From Anaerolineae bacterium (GTDB lineage: Bacteria; Chloroflexota; Anaerolineae; Promineifilales; Promineifilaceae), in the NCBI GenBank assembly GCA_023384355.1, contig JAHDWL010000024.1, forward strand, positions 1-47,543: a stretch of DNA of 47,543 nucleotides. Direction: 5' to 3'. The notes under the pieces were generated by a model. It had not been told where the DNA came from and did no database searches. It saw nothing but the letters and a program-made list of their open reading frames with translations. The position numbers and the translations under genes are program-made. Of the stretch, positions 40,309 through 47,543 are shown in pieces. The first letter of the stretch is position 1. Each line of letters starts with the position of its first letter.

Positions 40309-42168
40309 ATGGGATATGCTCTCGGTCGAACTCTAAGAGGTCTTCTGTTCGTACTGGTCCTGTTTCTCGGCGTTGCGGCCGTGGCTCAGGCGCAGGAATC
40401 GAGTCAGATCGGTCAACTTCACATCACCGGCTCCAATACCGAGAGTTTTCCGAGCATCCGGCTTCAGGTGTACGGCATGGATGGGCAGGGGATGCCGATC
40501 AATTTCGCCGCTGAGCCGCTGTTCGTCAGCCACAACGGTTTCCCGGTCGACGAGGTTATTTTCGATGGCCAGGCGCCCGTCGGCACGCTGACCGTGTTCC
40601 TGGTCGACGCCGCGGGTGGGGCAAGCGACCAGCTCCCCGCCATCGAGGAGGCTATCCGTCAATATGCCTCGCCGGGAAATATGCAGGAGCAGGTCGATTC
40701 GGTGGCCATCTATCAGGTCCGCGCCAATGGGCCGCAGCAACTTCTTGCTCCGACTCCTTTCCACAATGGAGTGGCAAATCTTTTCAATACGTCACATCTG
40801 GTCGCCGAGGAAGGCGCGACCTCTCTTTATGACAGCGTCATCAGCATGATCGGCGAGATCGAGGGGTTGAAGCCACAGCCGGAGATGGCTGCGTCTATAG
40901 TGCTCATCAGCGACGGCACCGACCCGGGCACGTCCCAGGCGCAACCGGCCGATGTGATCCAGCGCGCCGCGGCCGCCGGGGTGCCCATCCACACGCTTCA
41001 TATCGAAGATCCCGCGCTGGGAGCCGGGCTGGAACTCGGCCGCGCCTATCTGCGCGATTTGTCGACCGGCTCCCGCGGGGTGGCCGTCGAGTTGGCCAGC
41101 CCCGAAGGACTGGCCGCCGTCTGGAACCGCATCGCCGGCTTTCGCGACCATTCTTGGATTCGCTACACGGTCCCGGAAGTGGTCGGCGGTACCGTGCCGG
41201 TCGAGGTGAGCTTGTTGAACAATCGCGACACCAAGGCGATGACTGAGGTGACAATCTCAACGGCCGCGCCCAATGTGGTCATCGAGGTGCCGCGGGAGAG
41301 TCGTAGCCTGACCCTGCCCGACCTTGAGAAGCCGGTGAAGTTGGGTTTGACCACTACCGTCTCCTGGCTCGATGGGCAGGAGCGCGAGATAACGGCCGCA
41401 CAGCTGCTCGTGAACGGGGGAATGGTGGCCGACATCCCGGCCAAGGATCTGGCCTCCTTCACTGCCACCATCCCCAAATTTCTCATCGGCGACAACCGCC
41501 TGGAAGTCGTTGTTACCGACAGCCAGGGGATCACTTCCACCAGCGCGCCGGTCATCATCAGCGTGGCCCAGGGCGAAGAACTCGAAGTGCCCGAAGCCTT
41601 GCAGCCCGCCGGGTCGTCCTTTAGCTGGACATGGCTGCTGTGGGCGCTGCTGCTGGTCGGGCTGGTGGCCGCGGGTGTCTGGTTTTGGCGCAACCGGTCG
41701 AAGAGCGCGGCGTCTGCCGCCGGACGCTCGCGCCGTCGCCGTCGTGGAACGCCGCCTGTAAGCGTGCCCGATGACTATTCGGAAAGCGACAGCCAGGAAG
41801 ATGACCTGTCATTCCTGCGGCCGGAAGGGTATGGATATGGGTCCGGGTCTGAGTCACCGTTCGTCATGGCGCATCTGGAAGTGATCGATGCCCAGACATT
41901 GATAGCCGGCGAGTTGAATCTGGGCGATACAGAGATCCGTATCGGTCGGTCACCCGCTCAATCCCATATTGCCTTCCGAGACGATATCACCGTCTCGCGC
42001 TATCACGCCGTCCTGCGCCTGGAAGGTAACCGCTACCGCATCTACGACGCGGGCAGCACCAGTGGCACCTATGTCAACGAGCGCCAGGTGCCGGAATATG
42101 GTTTGCAGTTGGCCGACGGCGATGAGATTCAACTTGGCGCGGTGCGCCTGCGCTACCGGCAGCTTTAA
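40309..42168 (+). CDS. VWA-domain / transmembrane / FHA-domain protein (paralog B)
   Basis: The protein has 619 residues from the ATG at 40309, chosen because GAAGGGAG lies just upstream and the signal peptide (ending AQAQ) then starts at once. The order is the same as in paralog A: beta domain with HITGSNTESFPSIRLQVYG, VWA-like domain (about 85-275) with a degenerate metal site (VFLVDAAGG, ISDGTDPG), beta domains, one membrane helix (about 440-462, WLLWALLLVGLVAAG), a basic segment and a cytoplasmic FHA domain (about 525-617) with RIGRSPAQSHIAF, VSRYHAVL and GTYVNERQV. A Ser/Asp-rich spacer precedes the FHA domain and may itself be phosphorylated. Duplication and inversion of one gene explains the pair. 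Confidence 0.87.
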   Translation: MGYALGRTLRGLLFVLVLFLGVAAVAQAQESSQIGQLHITGSNTESFPSIRLQVYGMDGQGMPINFAAEPLFVSHNGFPVDEVIFDGQAPVGTLTVFLVDAAGGASDQLPAIEEAIRQYASPGNMQEQVDSVAIYQVRANGPQQLLAPTPFHNGVANLFNTSHLVAEEGATSLYDSVISMIGEIEGLKPQPEMAASIVLISDGTDPGTSQAQPADVIQRAAAAGVPIHTLHIEDPALGAGLELGRAYLRDLSTGSRGVAVELASPEGLAAVWNRIAGFRDHSWIRYTVPEVVGGTVPVEVSLLNNRDTKAMTEVTISTAAPNVVIEVPRESRSLTLPDLEKPVKLGLTTTVSWLDGQEREITAAQLLVNGGMVADIPAKDLASFTATIPKFLIGDNRLEVVVTDSQGITSTSAPVIISVAQGEELEVPEALQPAGSSFSWTWLLWALLLVGLVAAGVWFWRNRSKSAASAAGRSRRRRRGTPPVSVPDDYSESDSQEDDLSFLRPEGYGYGSGSESPFVMAHLEVIDAQTLIAGELNLGDTEIRIGRSPAQSHIAFRDDITVSRYHAVLRLEGNRYRIYDAGSTSGTYVNERQVPEYGLQLADGDEIQLGAVRLRYRQL

Positions 42169-42212
42169 CGCCGGACAGGCAACACAGCACATAAGCCCGA
42201 AAGATCTCCGGT

Positions 42213-42242
42213 CTGTCAGGTTTTGGCAACCGGCGTTACAAT
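42213..42242 (+). promoter_or_regulatory. Promoter of the helicase-like gene
   Basis: CTGTCA (42213-42218), an 18-base spacer and TACAAT (42237-42242) precede the ATG at 42249 by six bases, predicting a leaderless mRNA. The -35 coincides with a copy of the dispersed CTGTCAGGTT repeat. Confidence 0.5.
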
Positions 42243-42248
42243 TCATCC

Positions 42249-44339
42249 ATGCAAACCCATGACCTCACCCCCCTGCAACTGGAAGCGGTGACGGTCGGGG
42301 AGACAAGTTATCTCTTCGGCCCTGCCGGCACGGGCAAAACGACCGCGCTCCACGGACGCCTGCTGCACCTGTTGCGCGAGGGCGAGCCTGCCTACACCAT
42401 CCTCGCCCTGGTCGCTGAGCCGGAGCATCGCGCCGCCTTCTTCGACGCTATCCACCAGTCCGGCCTCGGCCCCTATGCCGAACTGAACGTGACCGATTAC
42501 GCCCGGCTGGCGCAGAGCATGGTCGCCCTGTTCTGGCCGCTGGTGGCTCGCGACGCCGGTTTCGAACGCCCTTACATGCCGCCCACATCCCTCAGCTACG
42601 ACCAGGCGCAGGTGGTCATGTGGCGGATCGTCACCCCTATGCTGGCCCAGGGCGCGTTTGCCAACCTGCGGTTGCGGCCGCAGCAGATCGTCAGTCAGTT
42701 GCTCGACACGCTTAATCGCGCCGCGCTCAACGCGCTGTCGCTGGATGAAGCGATCGACCGTCAATCCCGCACGTGGGTCGGTGAGCCGGAGCGCCGTTTC
42801 CATCTGGACGACGCCGCCACGGCCGCCCGCGCCTTCCGCCGCCGGTGCCTGGCCGACAGCCTGCTCGACCTGTCGCTGACCGTTGAAGTCTTCGACACGC
42901 AGCTGGTGCGACATCCCGAATTCCACCGTTACTTCCGCGAGCGCTACCGCCATCTCATCGTCGATAATCTGGAGGAACAGACCCCGGCCGGGCAGAACTT
43001 CGTCGCCGGGCTGATGGGCGAAACGCAGACGACGGCCGTAGCCGTGGACGCGGGCGGCGGCTACAAGCGCTTCCTGGCCGCCGATCCCCACGGCGCGGAA
43101 GGCCTCAGCGAACGCTTCACGCGCGTTCTCCAATTCACTGACAGCTTTGTCTCCCCACCGGAGATGAGCCTGTTAGCCAACCAGGTCGATAACTACCTGC
43201 TCCACGCCCGCTTGCCGGTTGAAGGAGCCGCGAGCCGTATCCTGAACGTCGTCGGTGGCCGCTACCGGCGCGAGATGATCACCAACCTTGGCCCACTGCT
43301 GCACGAGCTGGTCTATGATCGGGGGATCGTCCCGCGCGACATCGCTATCATCGTGCCCTATATGGACGGGGCGCTGCGCTACACATTAACCAATATGTTG
43401 CGCGAGGCCGGGTTGCCTTTCCGTCTGTTGCGTCGCCGCAGCAGCCCACGCGAGGAGCCGCGCGTCCGCGCCTGGCTCACATGGCTGACATTGGCCCATC
43501 CCGGCTGGGGCATTCGTCCGACGCCCTACGATGTGGCCGAGGCGCTGGCTTTCAGCATCCACAGCCTCGATCCGGCCCGCGCTCAACTGGTGGTGGACAA
43601 CCTCTACCGGCAGGACATCCCCGAACTGGCCCCGACCGGGAACCTCCCGCCGAAGATCTTTGAGCGCGTCGGGCCGGCTGAAGTGGCGCTGGTCGAGGAA
43701 CTGCGCCTGTGGCTGGTGGAGCGCGGCCACCGCGACCCCATCGACACCTTTCTCCATAGCTTGTTCAATGACCTGCTGGCCCAACCGCAGTTCCAGCCGG
43801 AACCCGACCTGGCCGGCGCGGCCGTGTGTGACTGGCTGGTGCGTGCGGCCGCGCGACTGCGTCGGGTCGCGTCATCGATCGGGCTGACTACCGAGGCCGA
43901 GTTGGGGACGGCTTTCATCGATGCCATCAATCAAGGTTTGGTGACGGCCAATCCGCCCGATTGGGGTGAACCGCCTGACCCCGACGGCATCGTTCTCTCC
44001 ACGATTTACGCCTATCTGCTGGCCGGAGAGCCGGCGCGGGTGCAGGTGTGGCTGGAGACGGCCGCGCAAGGATGGTGGGACATCCCCCGCCAGCCGCTGA
44101 GCAATGCCTTTGTCCTGGCCCAGAGTCGCGCCCCCCATGCCCCGTGGACAATAGACGAGGAATTCGCCGTGCGCAACGAGCTGCTGGCGCGCATCGTGCG
44201 CGGTCTGACGGCTCGCTGTGCCGACGGGATCATTCTGGCCAGCAGCGACCTCGACCGGCGCGGCCAACGACAGGACGGCCCACTCTGGCGGGCACTGGCC
44301 CCGCTGCTGCGGGAACGTTCAGTCAAACTTGCCGGATAA
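42249..44339 (+). CDS. Degenerate UvrD/RecB-like helicase-family ATPase
   Basis: The protein has 696 residues. It starts like an SF1A helicase, LTPLQLEAVTVGETSYLFGPAGTGKTTAL, with Walker A at 24-32. A helical insert follows, then a motif II position reading LIVDNLEEQTPAG instead of VDEAQD, and a motif III position reading VAVDAGGGYKRF instead of GDxxQSIY. Later, PRDIAIIVPYMDGALRYTL and GLPFRLLRRRSSP resemble motif IV/V surroundings. The C-terminal motif VI arginine is not obvious. No nuclease domain is seen. ATP binding is likely, unwinding doubtful; a role in DNA repair or as a structural partner, as with inactive AddB/RecC-like subunits, is possible. Confidence 0.65.
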   Translation: MQTHDLTPLQLEAVTVGETSYLFGPAGTGKTTALHGRLLHLLREGEPAYTILALVAEPEHRAAFFDAIHQSGLGPYAELNVTDYARLAQSMVALFWPLVARDAGFERPYMPPTSLSYDQAQVVMWRIVTPMLAQGAFANLRLRPQQIVSQLLDTLNRAALNALSLDEAIDRQSRTWVGEPERRFHLDDAATAARAFRRRCLADSLLDLSLTVEVFDTQLVRHPEFHRYFRERYRHLIVDNLEEQTPAGQNFVAGLMGETQTTAVAVDAGGGYKRFLAADPHGAEGLSERFTRVLQFTDSFVSPPEMSLLANQVDNYLLHARLPVEGAASRILNVVGGRYRREMITNLGPLLHELVYDRGIVPRDIAIIVPYMDGALRYTLTNMLREAGLPFRLLRRRSSPREEPRVRAWLTWLTLAHPGWGIRPTPYDVAEALAFSIHSLDPARAQLVVDNLYRQDIPELAPTGNLPPKIFERVGPAEVALVEELRLWLVERGHRDPIDTFLHSLFNDLLAQPQFQPEPDLAGAAVCDWLVRAAARLRRVASSIGLTTEAELGTAFIDAINQGLVTANPPDWGEPPDPDGIVLSTIYAYLLAGEPARVQVWLETAAQGWWDIPRQPLSNAFVLAQSRAPHAPWTIDEEFAVRNELLARIVRGLTARCADGIILASSDLDRRGQRQDGPLWRALAPLLRERSVKLAG

Positions 44340-44351
44340 CTTGCCTGAAGT

Positions 44352-44359
44352 GGTATAAT
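44352..44359 (+). promoter_or_regulatory. Extended -10 promoter of the RelBE-like pair
   Basis: TG-G-TATAAT is a consensus extended -10 element about 20 bases before the antitoxin ATG. A second TATAAT (44376-44381) overlaps the start codon and may act as part of an operator. Confidence 0.5.
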
Positions 44360-44379
44360 CGACTTGGGATAGATTTATA

Positions 44380-44622
44380 ATGAGTGGAAACATGGAAAGC
44401 ACGGCGATAATCACAGTTGTGAAGATGATGGAAGCGCTTCCTCAGCCTGTTCAGGACAGGGTGGTCGATCTCGTGCGCGAATATCTGGCCGATCTGGAAG
44501 ACGAGGGCGAATGGGACGCGCAGTTTGCCGTTACCGGGCCGGAGTTGGTAGCCGCTGCGCGTCACGCACGGCGCGAGATTCATGAGGACAAGTCCGACGC
44601 GATGGATTTCAACCGGCTGTGA
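44380..44622 (+). CDS. Antitoxin of the RelE-like pair
   Basis: The protein has 80 residues, mostly helical and acidic: VVKMMEALPQPVQDRVVDLVREYLADLEDE followed by a C-terminal tail with AARHARREIHEDKSDAMDF. Its size, acidity and position directly before a RelE-like toxin with a GTGA overlap indicate an antitoxin. An ATG at 44392 is an alternative start. No DNA-binding domain was positively identified. Confidence 0.7.
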   Translation: MSGNMESTAIITVVKMMEALPQPVQDRVVDLVREYLADLEDEGEWDAQFAVTGPELVAAARHARREIHEDKSDAMDFNRL

Positions 44623-44882
44623 GATCCCGGACGCTGCCCTCGTTTTGGAAAGCATATGATGTGCTTGATCCTTCGATAAAACGTCAGGCCCGTAAGGCGT
44701 TTTTCCTCTGGCGAGAAAATCCATTTCATCCCTCACTTCGCTTCAAATGTATCAACACCCAGGAGAATATCTGGTCGGTGCGGATCACGCGCGGTGTGCG
44801 CTCACTCGGCATTCTGGAGGATGATACCGTAACCTGGTTCTGGGTAGGTTCACATGATGCCTATGGGCGTTTCTTCGGCTAA
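44619..44882 (+). CDS. RelE/ParE-like toxin
   Basis: The protein has 87 residues from a GTG that overlaps the antitoxin stop (GTGA). The text SFWKAYDVLDPSIKRQARKAF, NPFHPSLRFKCIN, WSVRITRGVRSLGI and VTWFWVGSHDAYGRFF follows the RelE-like fold: two helices then a beta sheet with the basic residues used to bind ribosome and mRNA. The His in GSHDAY lies at the position of catalytic residues in related toxins. Overlapping translation ties toxin output to antitoxin output. Confidence 0.85.
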   Translation: MRSRTLPSFWKAYDVLDPSIKRQARKAFFLWRENPFHPSLRFKCINTQENIWSVRITRGVRSLGILEDDTVTWFWVGSHDAYGRFFG

Positions 44883-44896
44883 GAAGGGGTCATTCA

Positions 44897-45334
44897 ATGA
44901 CATCCAATAAAATCCGCCCCATCGCTATCTGCGTCTTTCGCCACGACGGTCGTATTCTGGTTGCCGAGGGATACGACCCCATCAAATGCCAGACGTTCTA
45001 CCGGCCGCTGGGCGGGGCCATCGAGTTCGGTGAGTACAGCGCGGCCACAATTGAGCGTGAGCTGGCCGAGGAGTTGGGCGCGGCCGTCGTCGACCTGCGC
45101 TATCTGGGCGCAATTGAGAACGTCTTCACCTTTGGCGGTCAGACGGGCCATGAGATCGTCATGGTCTACGACGGGGCATTCGCCGACCGATCGCTCTATG
45201 ACCTCCCGGTCATTGAGGGCACGGAGGATGACGGCATCGCATTCCGGGCGGTGTGGGTGCATATCGAAACAGACGCCGCGACCGCCCCGCCGCTCTACCC
45301 AACCGGCTTGCGCGAGATGCTGTGTGAATTGTGA
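44897..45334 (+). CDS. Nudix hydrolase
   Basis: The protein has 145 residues. The Nudix box GX5EX7REUXEEXGU is complete from G40 through E46 to RELAEELGA (54-62), so the metal-dependent pyrophosphohydrolase activity should be intact. The outer loops differ from MutT, and the substrate cannot be told; a nucleotide or sugar nucleotide is likely. AAGGGG precedes the ATG. It is followed by nfo after 56 bases, which contain overlapping palindromes of the dispersed repeat. Confidence 0.92.
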   Translation: MTSNKIRPIAICVFRHDGRILVAEGYDPIKCQTFYRPLGGAIEFGEYSAATIERELAEELGAAVVDLRYLGAIENVFTFGGQTGHEIVMVYDGAFADRSLYDLPVIEGTEDDGIAFRAVWVHIETDAATAPPLYPTGLREMLCEL

Positions 45335-45344
45335 TCAAACCCGG

Positions 45345-45366
45345 CAGGTCGTCGACCTGTCAGGTC
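45345..45366. repeat. Overlapping palindromes (dispersed ACCTGTC repeat)
   Basis: CAGGTCGTCGACCTG (45345-45359) and GACCTGTCAGGTC (45354-45366) share bases and can form mutually exclusive hairpins between the Nudix gene and nfo. Confidence 0.5.
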
Positions 45367-45390
45367 CCAAATGCGTGAGGTAGATCAACT

Positions 45391-46269
45391 ATGCGACTAG
45401 GCGCTCATATCAGCACGGCCGGCGGCGCGTTCAAGGCGTTCCAGCGGGCCCGCGAGGAGACGTGTGACACGCTCCTCATCTTCACCAAGAGCAACCGCCA
45501 ATGGGCGGCCAAGCCTCTCTCCGACGAAGACATCGCCAACTACAGGCGCGCGGCGGCCGAATACCCCGACCTGCGACCGGTGGCCGTCCACGCTGCGTAC
45601 CTGATCAACGTCGCCTCGCCCGACCCGGAGCTGTGGGAGAAATCCTTTCTGGCGCTAAAGGACGAGGTGGAGCGCGCCGGAGCGCTGGAAGCCGATTTCG
45701 TCACCTTCCATCCCGGCTCCTACATGACCGGCGGCGAACAGGCGGGGTTGGAAGCCATCGCCCGGGCCGTTGGGCGGCTGCTGGAGGAGACGGCCGCGTC
45801 CGCGCCCCACACCGTCGTCTGTCTGGAGACCATGGCCGGACAGGGGACGAACCTCGGTGGCATGTTCGAGCATCTGGCCTACATCCTGAATCAGGTAGGG
45901 CCGAACGACCGGCTGGGGGTGTGCTTCGACACCTGCCACGTTTTCGCCGCCGGCTACGACATCCGCACCCCGGAAACCTACGCGGCGACGATGGCCGAGT
46001 TCGACCGGGTCATCGGCCTGGACAAGATTCGCTGCTTCCACTTCAATGACAGCAAGCACGAGCTGGGGTCGATGAAAGACCGCCACGAGCACATCGGCCG
46101 CGGCCAGATTGGCCTGGCGGGCTTTGCCAACTTCATCAACGACCCGCGCTGGGCGGACTTTGCCGCCCATCTGGAGACGGAGCCGACGATGGAGGGCGAG
46201 GATGGTGTGACGATCAACATGAATCACGTCAACCTGGCCGCCTTGCGGGAACTAAAAATCACGGATTAG
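45391..46269 (+). CDS. nfo: Endonuclease IV (AP endonuclease)
   Basis: The protein has 292 residues and the TIM-barrel AP endonuclease fold that cuts at abasic sites and removes 3' blocks. The expected zinc ligands are visible in order: VHAAYLINVASP, FHPGSY, CLETMAGQG, FDTCHVFAAGYD, FHFNDSK, DRHEHIGRG and the late LETEP. MRLGAHIS at the start and GTNLGG are family-typical. GAGGTAG precedes the ATG. With the Nudix gene upstream and mutM elsewhere in the window it belongs to oxidative-damage repair. Confidence 0.96.
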   Translation: MRLGAHISTAGGAFKAFQRAREETCDTLLIFTKSNRQWAAKPLSDEDIANYRRAAAEYPDLRPVAVHAAYLINVASPDPELWEKSFLALKDEVERAGALEADFVTFHPGSYMTGGEQAGLEAIARAVGRLLEETAASAPHTVVCLETMAGQGTNLGGMFEHLAYILNQVGPNDRLGVCFDTCHVFAAGYDIRTPETYAATMAEFDRVIGLDKIRCFHFNDSKHELGSMKDRHEHIGRGQIGLAGFANFINDPRWADFAAHLETEPTMEGEDGVTINMNHVNLAALRELKITD

Positions 46270-46288
46270 GTATTCACAACGGAGACCC

Positions 46289-47338
46289 ATGTTCATTGTC
46301 GATGCGCATCTGGATATTGCCCATAACGCCCTGACCAAGGGGCGTGACCCGCGGCTGGGCGTGGCGCGGATTCGCGCCAACGAACCGTCACCCAAGGACA
46401 TCGCCACCGTTGGCCTGCCGGAGATGCGGCAGGCGGGCGTCGGCCTCGTCTTCGCCACGCTTTTCGTCTCGCCGTCGTCGGCGCCCTTCGATCGTGAGCC
46501 GAACGAGCAGACCTACGACACGCCGGAGCAGGCCCACCAGCTGGCGATGGCCCAGGTTGACTTCTACCGTCGCCTCGTCGATGAGGAAGAAGACCTGTGT
46601 CTTGTGACCGATCGCGCCGGACTGGATGAGGTTGTCCGCAGTCACGAGGACGGCGAGCGGCCGCTACTGGGTGTCGTCCTGCTGATGGAAGGGGCCGACT
46701 GCATACGCGAGCCGCAGGAAGTGGAGTTGTGGTACGAGCGCGGCGTGCGCCTTATCGGCCCGGCCTGGGACGACACGCGCTATTGTGCCGGAGCGTGGCG
46801 CGACAGCAAGCAAGGTCTGTCGAAAGACGGCTACGCGCTGCTGGAAGAGATGGCCGGGCTGGGCATGATCCTCGACCTGACCCACATGAGCGAAGTGGCC
46901 ACGTTCCAGTCGCTCGACGCCTATCCGGGTACGATCGTGGCCACCCACGCTAACGCCAGGGCCATTGTGCCCCGCGAGCGGCAACTGAGCGATCGGCAGA
47001 TCAAACTCATCGGCGAGCGAGACGGGGTCATCGGCGCGGTGCTGGCCAACTTTTTCCTGCTGCCCGGCTATGTGCGCAACCAGAAGGAGAGCGTGCCCGT
47101 GGCGCAACTGGTGGCCCACATCGACCACGTTTGCCAGGTCATCGGCGACGCTCGCCACGCGGGCATCGGGAGCGATCTCGACGGCGGCTTCGGCCGGCTC
47201 GATATCCCTGACCCGATGGACAGCATCGCCGATATGCCGCTCATCGCCGCCGGGTTGCGGGAGAAGGGCTATGCCGAGACCGATGTCGCCGGGATCATGG
47301 GCGGGAATTGGGTGGAGTTGTTGCGTCGAGCGTGGTGA
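46289..47338 (+). CDS. Membrane dipeptidase / renal dipeptidase family (M19)
   Basis: The protein has 349 residues, a zinc TIM-barrel peptidase of family M19. DAHLDIAHN at the start supplies the HxD ligands (H7, D9). VVLLMEGADCI supplies the bridging glutamate, DLTHMSE and VATHANARAI the histidines, and GIGSDLDGGFG the C-terminal aspartate loop. There is no signal peptide, so it is cytoplasmic and probably hydrolyses dipeptides. GGAG lies a few bases before the ATG, and the gene follows nfo by 19 bases, so it is likely in the same operon. Confidence 0.93.
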   Translation: MFIVDAHLDIAHNALTKGRDPRLGVARIRANEPSPKDIATVGLPEMRQAGVGLVFATLFVSPSSAPFDREPNEQTYDTPEQAHQLAMAQVDFYRRLVDEEEDLCLVTDRAGLDEVVRSHEDGERPLLGVVLLMEGADCIREPQEVELWYERGVRLIGPAWDDTRYCAGAWRDSKQGLSKDGYALLEEMAGLGMILDLTHMSEVATFQSLDAYPGTIVATHANARAIVPRERQLSDRQIKLIGERDGVIGAVLANFFLLPGYVRNQKESVPVAQLVAHIDHVCQVIGDARHAGIGSDLDGGFGRLDIPDPMDSIADMPLIAAGLREKGYAETDVAGIMGGNWVELLRRAW

Positions 47339-47362
47339 ATTGATCTGAAATAAGCCCGGGCA

Positions 47363-47383
47363 AGGTTCCTGAAACCTGTCCGG
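47363..47383. repeat. Copy of the dispersed AACCTGTC repeat
   Basis: AGGTT/AACCT (47363-47367, 47373-47377) forms a small hairpin and AACCTGTCCGG (47373-47383) matches the core seen at other gene ends. It lies between the dipeptidase gene and a convergent gene. Confidence 0.4.
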
Positions 47384-47391
47384 TCCTTGAT

Positions 47392-47543
47392 CTATCTCTC
47401 AAACACCCGCCCCACGCCCGGCAACCGCTCCAGCGCCTCGATTAGCTCCACCTCGAAGCCGACGCGGTGGTTGGGGAAGTCCATCACCATATCCTGCCCG
47501 GCCAGTTGCATACGGAGCGTGGCCGCGCCTTCATAGCGCTCGG
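47392..47543 (-). CDS. C-terminus of an unidentified protein, partial
   Basis: A stop at 47392-47394 closes a frame that runs off the right edge, giving the last 49 or so residues. They read YEGAATLRMQLAGQDMVMD, then NHRVGFEVELIEALERLPG and a short end, GVGRVFER. Codon usage matches its neighbours and no stop interrupts, so it is probably a real gene end. No family was recognised. Confidence 0.6.
   Translation of the reverse strand, partial: ERYEGAATLRMQLAGQDMVMDFPNHRVGFEVELIEALERLPGVGRVFER

Overview
The window is about 47.5 kb of GC-rich bacterial chromosome. It most resembles Chloroflexota (Anaerolineae / Promineifilales-like). This rests on gene style rather than a marker gene: a GT39 mannosyltransferase-like membrane protein, an XRE-STAND-TPR regulator, a secreted beta-helix protein ending in a hydrophobic LPMIVR tail, an EAD-TIR-FGE conflict protein, an oversized SecA, Thr/Pro-rich lipoproteins, and many genes whose -10 box sits directly on the start codon. 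No rRNA, tRNA, CRISPR array or insertion sequence was recognised.

Layout. 1-7.4 kb: a partial GT39 membrane protein coupled to a STAND regulator on the minus strand, divergent from a small lipoprotein and a beta-helix protein. 7.4-14.8 kb: prephenate dehydratase, long-chain acyl-CoA synthetase, a NYN-domain protein, then a methyltransferase, a PlsC-like acyltransferase and a glycosyltransferase. Two parS-like palindromes lie upstream of the methyltransferase. 14.7-18.8 kb: a small conflict island with a VapBC-like pair, an orphan Phd antitoxin, an EAD-TIR-FGE protein and an ATPase-DUF234 nuclease. 18.8-21 kb: a glycosidase-like lipoprotein and a methyltransferase. 21-26 kb: the glyoxylate shunt (aceB-aceA) divergent from a RamB/ScfR-like regulator, with two copies of one palindromic operator exactly 84 bp apart. 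25.9-26.36 kb: a non-coding stretch with a phased array of DnaA-box-like sequences, a candidate replication origin. 26.4-34 kb: an SH3-repeat protein, meaB, prs and secA. 34-47.5 kb: mutM, two genes of unknown function, a cluster of VWA-FHA surface/cytoplasm proteins, a degenerate UvrD-like helicase, a RelBE-like pair, and a Nudix-nfo-dipeptidase run.

How the parts fit. Genes left of about 26 kb lie mostly on the minus strand and genes to the right mostly on the plus strand. That is what divergent replication from the 26 kb non-coding region would produce. The two parS-like sites 14 kb away combine the outer bases of parS with the core of the Noc-binding site. Together they suggest an origin-proximal segment, although neither dnaA nor parAB is in view. 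Metabolically, the acyl-CoA synthetase, the glyoxylate shunt and MeaB point to growth on fatty acids or acetate. MutM, Nfo and the Nudix protein point to repair of oxidative damage.

The observations most worth following are the parS/NBS-hybrid sites, the origin-like region, the EAD-TIR-FGE protein (possibly a diversity-generating retroelement target), the helically phased ace operators, and the frequent leaderless promoters.
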